64,000 nucleotides of DNA from JAJDXW01 sp965243335 (GTDB taxonomy: Bacteria; Pseudomonadota; Gammaproteobacteria; HK1), in the NCBI GenBank assembly GCA_965243335.1, contig OZ251545.1, positions 992,001-1,056,000 on the forward strand. Direction: 5' to 3'. Of this stretch, positions 33,801-40,983 are shown in pieces. Position 1 is the first letter of the stretch. The number at the start of each line of letters is the position of its first letter. A program made the translations under genes and the position numbers. Below the pieces are notes generated by a model. The model searched no databases. It was not told where the DNA came from and saw nothing but the letters and a program-made list of their open reading frames with translations.

Positions 33801-34841
33801 GTCGAGCACGACCCGGTCCGTGACCACGATCACGCTGTCGAAGACGCGGGCGTTGCCCTCATCGTGCAGGGAGGCCAGGCGGTGCGCGAGCCAGGCGATG
33901 GTGTTGCTCTTGCCGCTGCCCGCGGAATGCTCGACGAGGGCGTTGTGCCCGACCCCCTCGCGCCGTGCCGTATCCACGAGCCGCCGCACCGCTTCGAGCT
34001 GGTGGTAGCGGGGGAAGATCATCGTCTCGACCTTGACCCGGCCCCCCTTTTCGTCGCGCTTCTCGTCGGTCTGGAGGTGGACGAAGCGCGCGAGCAGGTC
34101 GAGCAGGCTGTCGCGCGCGAGGACCTCCTCCCAGAGGTACGAGGTCCGGTAGCCGCGCCCGTGCGGGTCGGGCGGGTTGCCCGCGCCCCCGTCGCATCCC
34201 CGGTCGAAGGGGAGGAAGTGGGTGGCCGCGCCGGCGAGCCGGGTGGTCATCAGCACGGATTCGGTATCGACCGCGAAGTGCACGAGCGTGCGCCGCCTGA
34301 ACTCGAAGAGCGGGGCGCGCGGGTCGCGGTCCCGCCGGTACTGCGTGCGCGCATCCTCGACGGTCTGGCCGGTGAGCGGGTTCTTCAGCTCCAGGGTCGA
34401 AACGGGTATCCCGTTCAGGCTGAGGGTCACGTCGACGGAGTGCTCCGAGCGCGGCGAGAAGCGGAGCTGGCGGGTCAGCCCGACGCGGTTCGCGGCGTAG
34501 CGCGCTTCGAGCTCCGGATTGAGCGCATGGGCCGCCTTGAAGAAGGCAATACGCAGGGTCCGGCCGTAACACTTGAAGCCGTGGCGCAGGGTCGCCAGGG
34601 CGCCGTTCCGGTCCATCCACTTGCACAGATCGGCGAGGACCTGCTCGCCGGTCCCCTCGCCGAGGAGGGCTTCCAGCCGGCTCCATTCCCTCGGCTGGGT
34701 CTCGCGGATGAACCCGAGCACGGTCTCGGGGAAGACGGCGCGCTCGCGGTCGAAGCCGCGTCCGGGAACGGGCACGTACCCGTTACCGAGGAGATGGGCT
34801 TCGATGACGGTCTCGAAGTCGCTCTCGCTGGTCCGGCTCAT
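30840..34841 (-). CDS. hsdR: Type I restriction endonuclease HsdR fused to an S24 (LexA-like) peptidase domain
   Basis: Residues 1 to about 1140 form a complete HsdR: the N-terminal nuclease core with STLELKNPLTGQTVEDARTQ, Walker A VEHSAGSGKSNTIAW (about 302-316), DEAH box AVIIDEAHSSQGG (about 507-519), AFTATPKHKTL, and QTLSRLNRTH as motif VI. An insertion of about 90 Gly/Ala/Ser-rich residues splits the helicase region before the DEAH box. After a linker, residues about 1185-1333 match S24 peptidases: VARIVGRSMEPAVPDG supplies the nucleophilic serine and ARYTVKRYES the general-base lysine. The fusion suggests self-cleavage or DNA-damage control of the motor. Partners hsdM and hsdS lie upstream on the same strand. 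Confidence 0.88.
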   Translation of the reverse strand: MSRTSESDFETVIEAHLLGNGYVPVPGRGFDRERAVFPETVLGFIRETQPREWSRLEALLGEGTGEQVLADLCKWMDRNGALATLRHGFKCYGRTLRIAFFKAAHALNPELEARYAANRVGLTRQLRFSPRSEHSVDVTLSLNGIPVSTLELKNPLTGQTVEDARTQYRRDRDPRAPLFEFRRRTLVHFAVDTESVLMTTRLAGAATHFLPFDRGCDGGAGNPPDPHGRGYRTSYLWEEVLARDSLLDLLARFVHLQTDEKRDEKGGRVKVETMIFPRYHQLEAVRRLVDTARREGVGHNALVEHSAGSGKSNTIAWLAHRLASLHDEGNARVFDSVIVVTDRVVLDSQLQDTIYQFEHKRGVVRKIDEGSRQLAEALEDAVPIVITTLQKFPFVSRHLLRMAEEREAAGEAAGAGAEVSAGASAGAGSVTSAEVGAGSGISAGAGASAGGGAGAGIGAKVGGKGSGAEAGFGRGAGISAGRVVGAGAGRDAGIGPGALPARRHAVIIDEAHSSQGGETAAALKEVLGGEALRARAKWQAAEESGLDGGAGPEGSEGNPGLEGVADGGEDGGGEDGEDLEALFLAIARRGRQPNLSFFAFTATPKHKTLKVFGRGGEPFHRYTMRQAIEEGFILDVLAHYTSYSTYYRLLKACADDPNVERKKAARALARFVRLHPHNMAQKTEVMVEHFNAATRHRIGGRAKAMVVTGSRLEAVRYKQRFDRYIRGRGYPIRSLVAFSGVVEDDTAPGVTYTEEQMNAGVREKELPERFATGEYQVLLVAEKYQTGFDQPLLHTMYVDKRLAGIQAVQTLSRLNRTHPFKEDTFVLDFVNDPDEIRAAFRTYYEGAEMGEEVDPARMYAIREELDASGIYLGEEVARFCEIFFKPRRRQSPLDHQAMNAVLDRAAARFARLLKEREDDAELWRGKAQAFRNLYGFLSQVIPYQDSDLERLHAYLRHLAAKLPRRRSGPAYRFDDEVRLEYYRLQKISEGSIRLGEGDAARALDGPTEVGGGAAREEAAPLSQLIHVVNERFGTDFNEADQLFFDQIVEAAVSDDALRETAAVNPESRFELVFGKLIERLFTERMDQNEEIFIRYMNDEPFREEVSAWMASEAYRRLRPELRAGGPSEPAGIAPEPADGLRLPAAPRPELRAGRPRSQEVEAWGAGGLRIVEGRSEERYVTCVPLVPLAVAAGAFGEPQTVEAEEDWQWVDLGTGRRLRRGMFVARIVGRSMEPAVPDGAHALFRAPVEGTRQGKTVLVRLRDTTDPETGARYTVKRYESEKAGDADGPAWTHTKITLKPLNPDFDPIVLTGADEHEAAVVAELVEVVAAGGA
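31367..31393. repeat. Palindromic repeat arm inside the hsdR linker, copy 4
   Basis: CCTGGGAACGCGGGCGTCCC and GCCCGCA form one arm of the window-wide intergenic palindrome family, here in frame inside hsdR. It encodes RAGRPRSQE in the linker between the helicase part and the S24 domain. A second CCCGCCCGCAGCTCCGG word lies about 80 bases further into the same linker. Confidence 0.7.
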
Positions 34842-34926
34842 GTCATTCCCGCTTCCAGATCATCGCTCCCGCTTCAGGCCGTCGTTCCCGCTTCAGACCG
34901 TCCTTCCCGCGCAAGCGGGAATCCAG
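34842..34926. repeat. Tandem TTCCCGCTTC repeats ending in a dRS3-like palindrome
   Basis: Three to four copies of a unit of about 20 bases containing TTCCCGCTTC (variants TCCCGCTTCAGGCCG and TTCCCGCTTCAGACCG) end in CTTCCCGCGCAAGCGGGAAT, a TTCCC-N8-GGGAA palindrome. The array separates the truncated ATPase from hsdR. Confidence 0.65.
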
Positions 34927-34948
34927 GGATTCTTGCACGGACCGCCCT

Positions 34949-35251
34949 TCACGACGCCGCCGTCGGCTCCTCGCCCACTTCCGGGGGAATGGAGGCGGGG
35001 TCGACGAATCGGACGAGCCGGTGAAGGTCGCCCTTCCTGAGCAGCCTCCCCGTCCGCTCCTCCAGCGGCGCCTTCCCCTTCGCGTCGAACCACGTCCTGA
35101 CCGCCTGCGACCAGAGCGCGATCGCCTGGATCGCCGTGGTCTTCCCGCAGTTGTTGGGGCCGATGAGCACCGCCGGATGGTCGAGCTCGATCCGCTGCCG
35201 GCCGCCGAAGCGCTTGAAGTTCTCGATCTCGATGTAGTGGAGCAGCCTCAT
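34949..35251 (-). pseudogene. Truncated AAA/SMC-like ATPase (N-terminal 100 residues)
   Basis: The frame starts MRLLHYIEIENFKRFGGRQ and contains LIGPNNCGKTTAIQAIALW, the Walker A of OLD/RecF-type defence ATPases. It ends after 100 residues, without the signature motif, Walker B or H-loop, which normally lie 200-400 residues further on. The TTCCCGCTTC repeat array starts within 25 bases of the stop codon, so the rest was probably lost by recombination there. A Shine-Dalgarno AGGAG precedes the start, 15 bases after the DUF4276 gene. It may once have been part of another two- or three-gene cassette. Confidence 0.7.
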
Positions 35252-35266
35252 TCCATGCTCCTTGCA

Positions 35267-35863
35267 TCACAACGCTCTCAGCTCGTCCAGGAGCGCCCTG
35301 GCGTGCGGACAGGCGGCTTCGACACGGGCCGGATCGACTCGCGCCAGCAACTCGAACGAGACCTTGCCTTTGGTATAGCGCTTGCGGCATGAGGCGGTCG
35401 CGCGTTCGAGCGCTTCGAGGACCCTCGGCTTGGGCACGTCCTCCAGATTGGGCCATGCCCGGAGCGCGTTCTCCCCGAACCCCGCGCCGAAGTACTTCCG
35501 CAGCGCCTCGCGATCCGCGAGGAACCAGGTTTCCATGACCTGGACCATCAGGAACGCCCGATCGTCCCCTGCGCCAGCGGGCCGGGTCCAACCGTCACGA
35601 GCGCGCAAGTGCTGCCAGACCGAGTCCTCCCGCGCAACCGGACCCTCGCTGTCCACGAGGAGGAACGGGATCGTGCCGGGAGGTCTGCCCGAGACGGCAG
35701 TGGCGAAGCGGTCGAAGGTTTGTTGGCGCCCGGCTCCCCGGACGATCTTCGTCTTGCCGCCAACGCCGGCGGAGTGGAAGAATTCCTTCCAGCCCTCCCG
35801 AAAACGGGCGCGAAGATCCCTGCCCTCGCCGCCTCCCTCGATGTAGAGTGTCGCGGTCACCAT
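35267..35863 (-). CDS. DUF4276-family protein (TOPRIM-like acidic motifs), copy 1
   Basis: This 198-residue protein begins VTATLYIEGGGEGRDLRARFREG and has TIPFLLVDSEGPV near residue 70, then FLMVQVMETWFLADREALRKYFG. The early glutamate (IEGGGE) and the later DxE strand resemble the acidic pattern of TOPRIM nucleases. DUF4276 proteins are typically encoded with an AAA ATPase, in the way AriB partners AriA in PARIS. Here the ATG overlaps the ATPase stop codon by 7 bases (ATGGTGA), so the two are translationally coupled. The likely role is effector of a two-gene defence system; nuclease activity is inferred, not shown. Confidence 0.72.
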   Translation of the reverse strand: MVTATLYIEGGGEGRDLRARFREGWKEFFHSAGVGGKTKIVRGAGRQQTFDRFATAVSGRPPGTIPFLLVDSEGPVAREDSVWQHLRARDGWTRPAGAGDDRAFLMVQVMETWFLADREALRKYFGAGFGENALRAWPNLEDVPKPRVLEALERATASCRKRYTKGKVSFELLARVDPARVEAACPHARALLDELRAL

Positions 35864-37095
35864 CGGTTGCCGCCCAGCTCGCCAGAGGTCCAGAGATCGC
35901 CAAGCCTGTAGTCCTCCAGCCACTTCGCCAGATCGCCCTTGTCGAGACGCCGCATCTCCGTCTGTCCTTCCCGCTTCTCACAGACGACGACGCTCTCCGG
36001 CTGCTCGGTCAGCGTGTCGACAAGTATGTCCGAGTGGGTCGTCACGACGAGCTGGGTACGCTCGGACGCCTCTCGCATCAAGTCGCTCAACGTGGGGAGC
36101 AGATCCGGGTGCAGACCCAATTCCGGCTCCTCGATACAGATCAGGGGAGGCGGTTCGGGATGCAGCAGGACCGCCAGCAGGCAAAGGTAGCGTAGCGTCC
36201 CGTCCGAGAGGCGGGTCGCCGGGATCGAGCGATTCCCGGCTTCTTCCAGGAACAACGCCACCGTGCCGCCCGTCACGGGGCACTGCACGTCTTCGACGCC
36301 GTCGAAGAGCTTGCGCAGCGCACTCAGAAACGCTCTCTTGTTCACGCCGTGCAATTGCGACAGCACGAGCGGCAGGTTCCCGCCGCCCTCGTCCAGAAAA
36401 TCGCTGCGCTCATGCGCGCTGCATGGTTGGCGCAGTTTCGCATCTGGACCGAACGACCAGTTTCGATAGAAGCGCACGCTCCCGTATTGCTCCTTCAGAT
36501 GCCATAGTGCTGAATACCCTGGACCAGCAACATGCGCCAGCAGGGATTCCTGCGGTTTAAATTCGCTTGCGAATTCGATTGCACCCGGGCGGTAGCGGGC
36601 TACCATGAGCGGGGACGACCATTCGCCTGGGCGCACGTTCTCGGATTCCGCCAGTGCGCGTGCGTTGGTCTCCGCCATCTCCAGGGCAACTTGCACGTCT
36701 TGGGGAGGACGATAGTAAGATTGGCCAATATGCTCCTCTGGGTGTTTCCTCGAAGGCTCCACCCGTTCATCGGCCACCAGTGGACGGCCGCCCTGGTCGG
36801 CCAACGTCAGCGAATGTTGCAAAGTTTCAGTCGGTGGATAATCAACGGTGGCCTCCAAGGCAATCGAATCCGGGGCATCCGGCCCCTTCCACAGCCACTC
36901 CCGGACACCGCCCATACGCGAAATTGGCTCCGAGATACCGCGTGGCGCGGCCTGGAGCAATGAGATCGCCTCCAACAGGTTCGATTTCCCCGAGCCGTTC
37001 GGGCCGATCAGGACGGTCAGCGGCTCCATCGGCAGGTCGATCCCGGCCGGCCCGAAGGACAGGAGACCGGAGAGCTTCAGCCTGTGGATCAACAT
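35857..37095 (-). CDS. AAA-family ATPase (RecF/OLD-like) of a DUF4276 pair, copy 1
   Basis: This 412-residue ABC-type ATPase begins MLIHRLKLSGLLSFGP. Walker A is IGPNGSGKSNLLEAI (about 28-42), the signature-like stretch is RLSDGTLRYLCLLA, Walker B is PPLICIEEPELGLHP and the H-loop is VVTTHSDILVD. This is the single-polypeptide ATPase class (COG4637-like) found in defence pairs. It ends overlapping the DUF4276 gene. The start was chosen at the ATG directly before the conserved first strand, as upstream codons are not protein-like. No strong Shine-Dalgarno is seen (GAACGAAGAACGAGC). Confidence 0.82.
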   Translation of the reverse strand: MLIHRLKLSGLLSFGPAGIDLPMEPLTVLIGPNGSGKSNLLEAISLLQAAPRGISEPISRMGGVREWLWKGPDAPDSIALEATVDYPPTETLQHSLTLADQGGRPLVADERVEPSRKHPEEHIGQSYYRPPQDVQVALEMAETNARALAESENVRPGEWSSPLMVARYRPGAIEFASEFKPQESLLAHVAGPGYSALWHLKEQYGSVRFYRNWSFGPDAKLRQPCSAHERSDFLDEGGGNLPLVLSQLHGVNKRAFLSALRKLFDGVEDVQCPVTGGTVALFLEEAGNRSIPATRLSDGTLRYLCLLAVLLHPEPPPLICIEEPELGLHPDLLPTLSDLMREASERTQLVVTTHSDILVDTLTEQPESVVVCEKREGQTEMRRLDKGDLAKWLEDYRLGDLWTSGELGGNRW

Positions 37096-37483
37096 GCTCG
37101 TTCTTCGTTCAACGTACCCCGGCGCGCAGGTCCATCCCGGAAGACGACGCCACCCCTTGCTCGGCCAGAACCGGGGCACAGTATATCCTCCCGCTCGATC
37201 GTCTCGCAGGCGGTACGCCCGATTGGGCTCACGCCACGTGTCCGAGCACGAACCGCACCTGATCGCACCGCCAAATCCAGAATAAATTCATACAGTTGTC
37301 GTTCATCCCGATGCGGACGGGCCAACCAAGCCCGACTGGCCCCGATCAGAGGCGGAGCATCAGGGGCGCGCGGCCGGCGCTGCGGCAAGCGAGCGCTGCG
37401 GAGCCGGTCCCCGTGGCCATCGGGGCGCACCTGCTACCCGTCGGGCAGACCGGCAAGCGGATGAGGAAGTGCGCGGCGGTCCA
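37096..37483. other. Region between the HipA-like gene and ATPase copy 1, with a possible integrase relic
   Basis: No intact gene is present. On the minus strand, 37229-37264 encodes DQVRFVLGHVA then a stop. The word VRFVLGHV resembles the box II region of tyrosine recombinases (typically Q-x-x-x-L-L-G-H-V-S), and a shifted frame beyond it reads ETIERE, reminiscent of the TTERYL that follows. This is a weak, short match. A small AT-richer patch (CAGAATAAATTCATACAG) lies beside it. Confidence 0.3.
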
Positions 37484-38839
37484 TTACGCGGCGTCCGGGA
37501 GCTTCAATCCCAGGCAGCGTCTCGCGAGGTCCGTTTCCAGCGCCTCTATCCTGGCTTGGCAGGCTTCGCCGTGCGCGTTTCCGACCTCGTCCTTGTCCTT
37601 GCACTCGCGTACGGCGTCGCTCAGCGCATCCTGGAGCCTGCCCGCCACTCCCTTCACGATCCGCACCGCTTCTTCGGTCCCGAGCGCCGTCTTTCCGGCG
37701 AGTGTGCCGACCGCCTCGGCCCCGAACGCATCCGGCGTCTCCGCGCCTCCCGCCGGCAGCGCGAGCCGCCTGGTCACCCACTGCGCTCGACCGCTCGAGC
37801 TCGACGCGTCGTAGACCGGCGCGAGCCGGACCGGCCCGCCCAGGCGCGGGTGTCGTATCCCCAGATTCTTGCGGTGCATGTCGGTGTGCCCCAGCAGAAC
37901 ACACGCCCCGATGGCTTCGATCCCCTTCTCTACCTCCCCCGCCGCTCCCTCTCGGGCCAGCAGCGCCAGCAGATCGTCGAGCCCCGGATCCGGTCGCTCG
38001 AATGCGAACTTCTCCCGCCGGCCCACCCCGGCGGCCTGCGCCCACTCCTCCTGATGCCGGCGGCCGATTCGGCCTTGTGCCGGGGTCCGGATCCGGTCGC
38101 TTCGCTCGCTGACCACGACTTGCAGCCCGTCGATGACGCGCGCCCACGTCGGGGCAGCGCGGATCCCCGCGAGCCTCAGCGTGGTCTGCACGAGGCTTTC
38201 CATCGCCGCCTCGCCTGGGTTCCTCGGATCGTCCTCCACCTTCACGATGTGCGTGCTCAACAGGCCGTCCGCCGGGCGCGGCCGCCGCCAAACCCCTCCC
38301 TCCATGTCTCCCTCTACGTGGACCCCGAGCTTCCCCTTCATCCCGCTCAGCGACGTCTGCCCGAGCTTCGGATCCCAATCCAGGTGGCGCCTGCCGTTCG
38401 TGACCTCGTAATCGGCCCGGCGCAGCGCATCCGCGAGACGCTTCCAACCGCCGGAGGCTTCCGGGGCCGGGGCCTCCCATTCGATCTCCCGCCCGCGTCC
38501 GTCGAGCGCCCGGAACGACACGCCGCCCGCGTACTCGCGATCCGCGTTTCCCCAGATCCTCGCGGCCACGTCCGGCTCCCGCACGTTCGCCTCGCCGTGC
38601 ATCTTCAGGAAATGCTGTGCCCGCTCGCGGTATACGGTGCTCGCCTCCCCTTCGGGGATGAGGTGCTCCAGCCACTCCCGCACTGCCTCCGCATCCGGCT
38701 CCACCTCCCTCCATCCGGCCGAGAGCAGGGAGACGTCCCCGACGCGCTCGACACGGCTTTCATGCAACGCCGGCCCTTGCCCGTTCATGATTCGCATCAG
38801 CGAGGTCCCCAGCAGTCGCACTTCGAGCATTCCATCCAT
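37484..38839 (-). CDS. HipA-like serine/threonine kinase
   Basis: This 451-residue protein resembles HipA toxins. QTSLSGMKGKLGV (about 161-173) matches the HipA phosphate-binding strand and LLSTHIVK (about 193-200) the lysine strand. GHTDMHRKNLGI (about 317-328) holds the catalytic aspartate and the H-x-x-N element, and RLAPVYDASS (about 338-347) the metal-binding D. HipA kinases phosphorylate a translation factor or tRNA synthetase (GltX for E. coli HipA) and cause dormancy. No HipB-like regulator is adjacent. It lies 58 bases after the DUF4276-like gene of the same strand, so it is probably the third gene of an ATPase/DUF4276-like/HipA operon. The start has AGGAAGGGAAAACTG. Confidence 0.8.
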   Translation of the reverse strand: MDGMLEVRLLGTSLMRIMNGQGPALHESRVERVGDVSLLSAGWREVEPDAEAVREWLEHLIPEGEASTVYRERAQHFLKMHGEANVREPDVAARIWGNADREYAGGVSFRALDGRGREIEWEAPAPEASGGWKRLADALRRADYEVTNGRRHLDWDPKLGQTSLSGMKGKLGVHVEGDMEGGVWRRPRPADGLLSTHIVKVEDDPRNPGEAAMESLVQTTLRLAGIRAAPTWARVIDGLQVVVSERSDRIRTPAQGRIGRRHQEEWAQAAGVGRREKFAFERPDPGLDDLLALLAREGAAGEVEKGIEAIGACVLLGHTDMHRKNLGIRHPRLGGPVRLAPVYDASSSSGRAQWVTRRLALPAGGAETPDAFGAEAVGTLAGKTALGTEEAVRIVKGVAGRLQDALSDAVRECKDKDEVGNAHGEACQARIEALETDLARRCLGLKLPDAA

Positions 38840-38897
38840 CAGTTTTCCCTTCCTGCACTTGCCGGCCCCGGTCCTGAAGCACGCAGCCGCCGGGTCT

Positions 38898-39497
38898 CTA
38901 CCCGTCGCGGTGGTCGGGACCATTCATCACCGCATCCAGGAAACCTTTGAAGCTCGGGCTCCTCGCCGCGATGGTCGGCGCATCGAGCACCCTCGCGATC
39001 TCCTCCGAGACCCTGGCTGTATAGACTTGACCATCAAGCAGATGCTTCAGATGAAGCTTGGGGTTCTGAATCTCGTCTGGCTTGGTGGTATCGACGTTCC
39101 CGAGTGCTCGGCCGTCGAGGCAACCTCGCAGATTCGCGGCATCGGCAAAGTACCAGGCTTCGAGATGCCACTGTGCATACGCGCACCGGATCGCTACTTC
39201 GATCTTGCCGCCCAAGCGCTCGGAAAGCGCACCGAAAGGACGCAGGACCTTTTCGGGAGGCTTCCCATCCACATCCAGGAGGACGATGAACTTGTCTGGA
39301 GAAGGGTCAACGCCCAAACGTCGATACCATGCGGCGTTTATCAACCTCACCGCCATCTCGACGCTGAGTGCCCCGTTTCGCGGGGGAATCCGTACCTCCT
39401 CCACGGAGACACCCCGATCACGCAGATGGGCAAGCAGATGAGGAAGCGCACGCCGCTCCGTTTCCCCCGAGGCCAGGATGATTACTCTCTTGGTCAC
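38898..39497 (-). CDS. DUF4276-like protein (TOPRIM-like acidic motifs), copy 2
   Basis: This 199-residue protein begins with TKRVIILASGETERRALPHLL and carries DKFIVLLDVDGKPPE near residue 70, giving an early glutamate and a D-x-D strand as in TOPRIM nucleases. AQWHLEAWYFADAANLRGCL corresponds to the ETWFLADREALRKYF segment of copy 1. It starts with GTG one base after the ATPase stop codon (TGAAGTG), so translation is coupled. It is only distantly similar to copy 1, so the two modules are not a recent duplication. Likely effector partner of the upstream ATPase; the biochemistry is inferred. Confidence 0.7.
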   Translation of the reverse strand: MTKRVIILASGETERRALPHLLAHLRDRGVSVEEVRIPPRNGALSVEMAVRLINAAWYRRLGVDPSPDKFIVLLDVDGKPPEKVLRPFGALSERLGGKIEVAIRCAYAQWHLEAWYFADAANLRGCLDGRALGNVDTTKPDEIQNPKLHLKHLLDGQVYTARVSEEIARVLDAPTIAARSPSFKGFLDAVMNGPDHRDG

Positions 39498-39498
39498 T

Positions 39499-40635
39499 TC
39501 AATCAGCTCCGAAGCCCTTCGTCTCGTAATACTGCCCTAGCCCGAATTCCGACTCTTCCAGAGCTTTTCGCACTCCGTCCAAATTTTCCTGCGGCAGGAC
39601 GATCGTTCCCCTCTCCTTGTCGCGTTGCACGACACGGACGGCCTCCGGTTTGTTCAAGTAATCGAGCAACAGGGGGGAATGGGTGGTCACCAGAAACTGG
39701 ACGCGCTCTCGTGCGTTCAGCAGGTATTGGGCAAAGGCATCCAGCGCCGCGGGATGGACGTAGTTTTCAGGCTCCTCGATTCCCATCAAATTCGCCTCGG
39801 TTTCCGCGAGAAGCGCCGTCATCAGCGCCAACATACGCAGCGTGCCGCTGGAAACGCCCATCTGGTGCACGCGGTAGTGAAGCCCCGGCTCGTTTTGCAG
39901 GAAATAGAATCGACCTTCCGACTCCCGGGTCTCTATCTCGGAGGGAAGCCCAACGATTGCCCGGGTTGCGGCAACAATTTTCTCCAGAGCTTCCGGCGAC
40001 GATTGATCAAGCACATACAACGTCTCCCCCAGATTTCGGCCGTACGGATCGAGTCTTCCCGACTCCACAGTGGTCCAATCACGGCGGAGCAGGAACGGGC
40101 TGGGATCGAAGAAGCCCCACCTGCCGACGAATTCCGCGACGTCTCGGGCCGGGAACGACGCATCCGCCGCCGCCGCGGCCAGGGCGCACGCCGTCCCATT
40201 CTGTTTCAGCGTGACTCGCTCGCCTTTCTCTCCCGACCACCACCAGCCGGCGCCCCGGCTGGAATCGAGTAGCTTGACGGGCGGCTCCTGCGGGCGCGCC
40301 GCACTGATTTCTTCCTCGACGTAGAACCCGTAGGCGCCCTCCTTGACGAGCCGAACCAGCCATTCATAGGTCCGATCTTCACCTTCCAGATGCACCACGA
40401 GCTGAATCCGGTTTGCTACGTCCCCTTTCCAGGCAAGGTGGATCATTCCGCCCCGGTGGAACACCGGCGTCTGGAAATCACGTGCCCGCACCCCTTCGTG
40501 CAGGAATCGAAGCGCGTCGAGCACGGTGCTCTTGCCCGACGCATTCGCGCCGATGAACAGGTTGAGGTCGCCATATGCGATGCTTCCCTCGCGCAGGCTG
40601 CGATAGTTTTCGACCGTCAATCTGGATAGCTTCAT
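39499..40635 (-). CDS. AAA-family ATPase of the DUF4276-like/HipA operon, copy 2
   Basis: This 378-residue ABC-type ATPase begins MKLSRLTVENYRSLREG. Walker A is FIGANASGKSTVLDALR (about 28-44), the signature is GVSSGTLRMLALM, Walker B is NLMGIEEPENYVHPAAL and the H-loop is LVTTHSPLLLDYL. Complete motifs suggest an active dimerising ATPase. In OLD-, Septu- and PARIS-type defences such ATPases hold or gate an effector until an infection cue appears. It is the first gene of a three-gene operon with the DUF4276-like protein and the HipA-like kinase. An AGGAGTTGGACGA sequence lies before the start. Confidence 0.83.
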   Translation of the reverse strand: MKLSRLTVENYRSLREGSIAYGDLNLFIGANASGKSTVLDALRFLHEGVRARDFQTPVFHRGGMIHLAWKGDVANRIQLVVHLEGEDRTYEWLVRLVKEGAYGFYVEEEISAARPQEPPVKLLDSSRGAGWWWSGEKGERVTLKQNGTACALAAAAADASFPARDVAEFVGRWGFFDPSPFLLRRDWTTVESGRLDPYGRNLGETLYVLDQSSPEALEKIVAATRAIVGLPSEIETRESEGRFYFLQNEPGLHYRVHQMGVSSGTLRMLALMTALLAETEANLMGIEEPENYVHPAALDAFAQYLLNARERVQFLVTTHSPLLLDYLNKPEAVRVVQRDKERGTIVLPQENLDGVRKALEESEFGLGQYYETKGFGAD

Positions 40636-40651
40636 TCGTCCAACTCCTTTG

Positions 40652-40768
40652 CCAGTCCCAAGCGTAGCACAACGTCGCTCGGATCGCGGCCCGGCTGATC
40701 GGCGGGTAGCTTATCACGATCTCGTCCGGCGCTCTGGCGGCTGCCGGATTGTCGAGCACGACGGTCAC
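40652..40768 (-). pseudogene. Possible DUF433 antitoxin remnant
   Basis: The frame contains ARAPDEIVISYPPISRAAIR and then ATLCYAW. This follows the DUF433 (VapB-like) pattern in which a P-E/D-E-I-V-x-x-Y-P stretch is followed by a helix ending A-L-x-Y-x-W. The N-terminal half of the family (the GT-R-I strand) is not visible. It sits between a truncated helicase and an intact ATPase operon, in keeping with a decayed toxin-antitoxin insertion. Confidence 0.35.
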
Positions 40769-40983
40769 AAGGGCATGGGGCCGGCGGTGCGGCCCCCATG
40801 ACAGGCTGTGGTATCGACGATCCAGGTCTTGCCGGACCCCGGGCCTACCAGCACGAGAAACGGGCCGTCGTTCCACGACACCGCTTGCCGCTGGTTGTCG
40901 TTGGGGAAGTCGAAGGCCGTCGCCAGCCGGTCGCTTTCCCTTTCCACGAATGTGCGCCGCATTTTCCCCTCAGACAGGTTCAT
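40765..40983 (-). pseudogene. Truncated UvrD/Rep-type helicase (N-terminus only)
   Basis: The frame reads LATAFDFPNDNQRQAVSW followed by GPFLVLVGPGSGKTWIV, the Q-motif and Walker A of superfamily 1A helicases. It then leaves the family after about 55 residues and stops at residue 72; intact helicases need 500-700 residues. Its ATG overlaps the stop codon of the 384-residue upstream gene by 14 bases, showing that the helicase was the downstream partner in a coupled unit before truncation. Confidence 0.7.
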
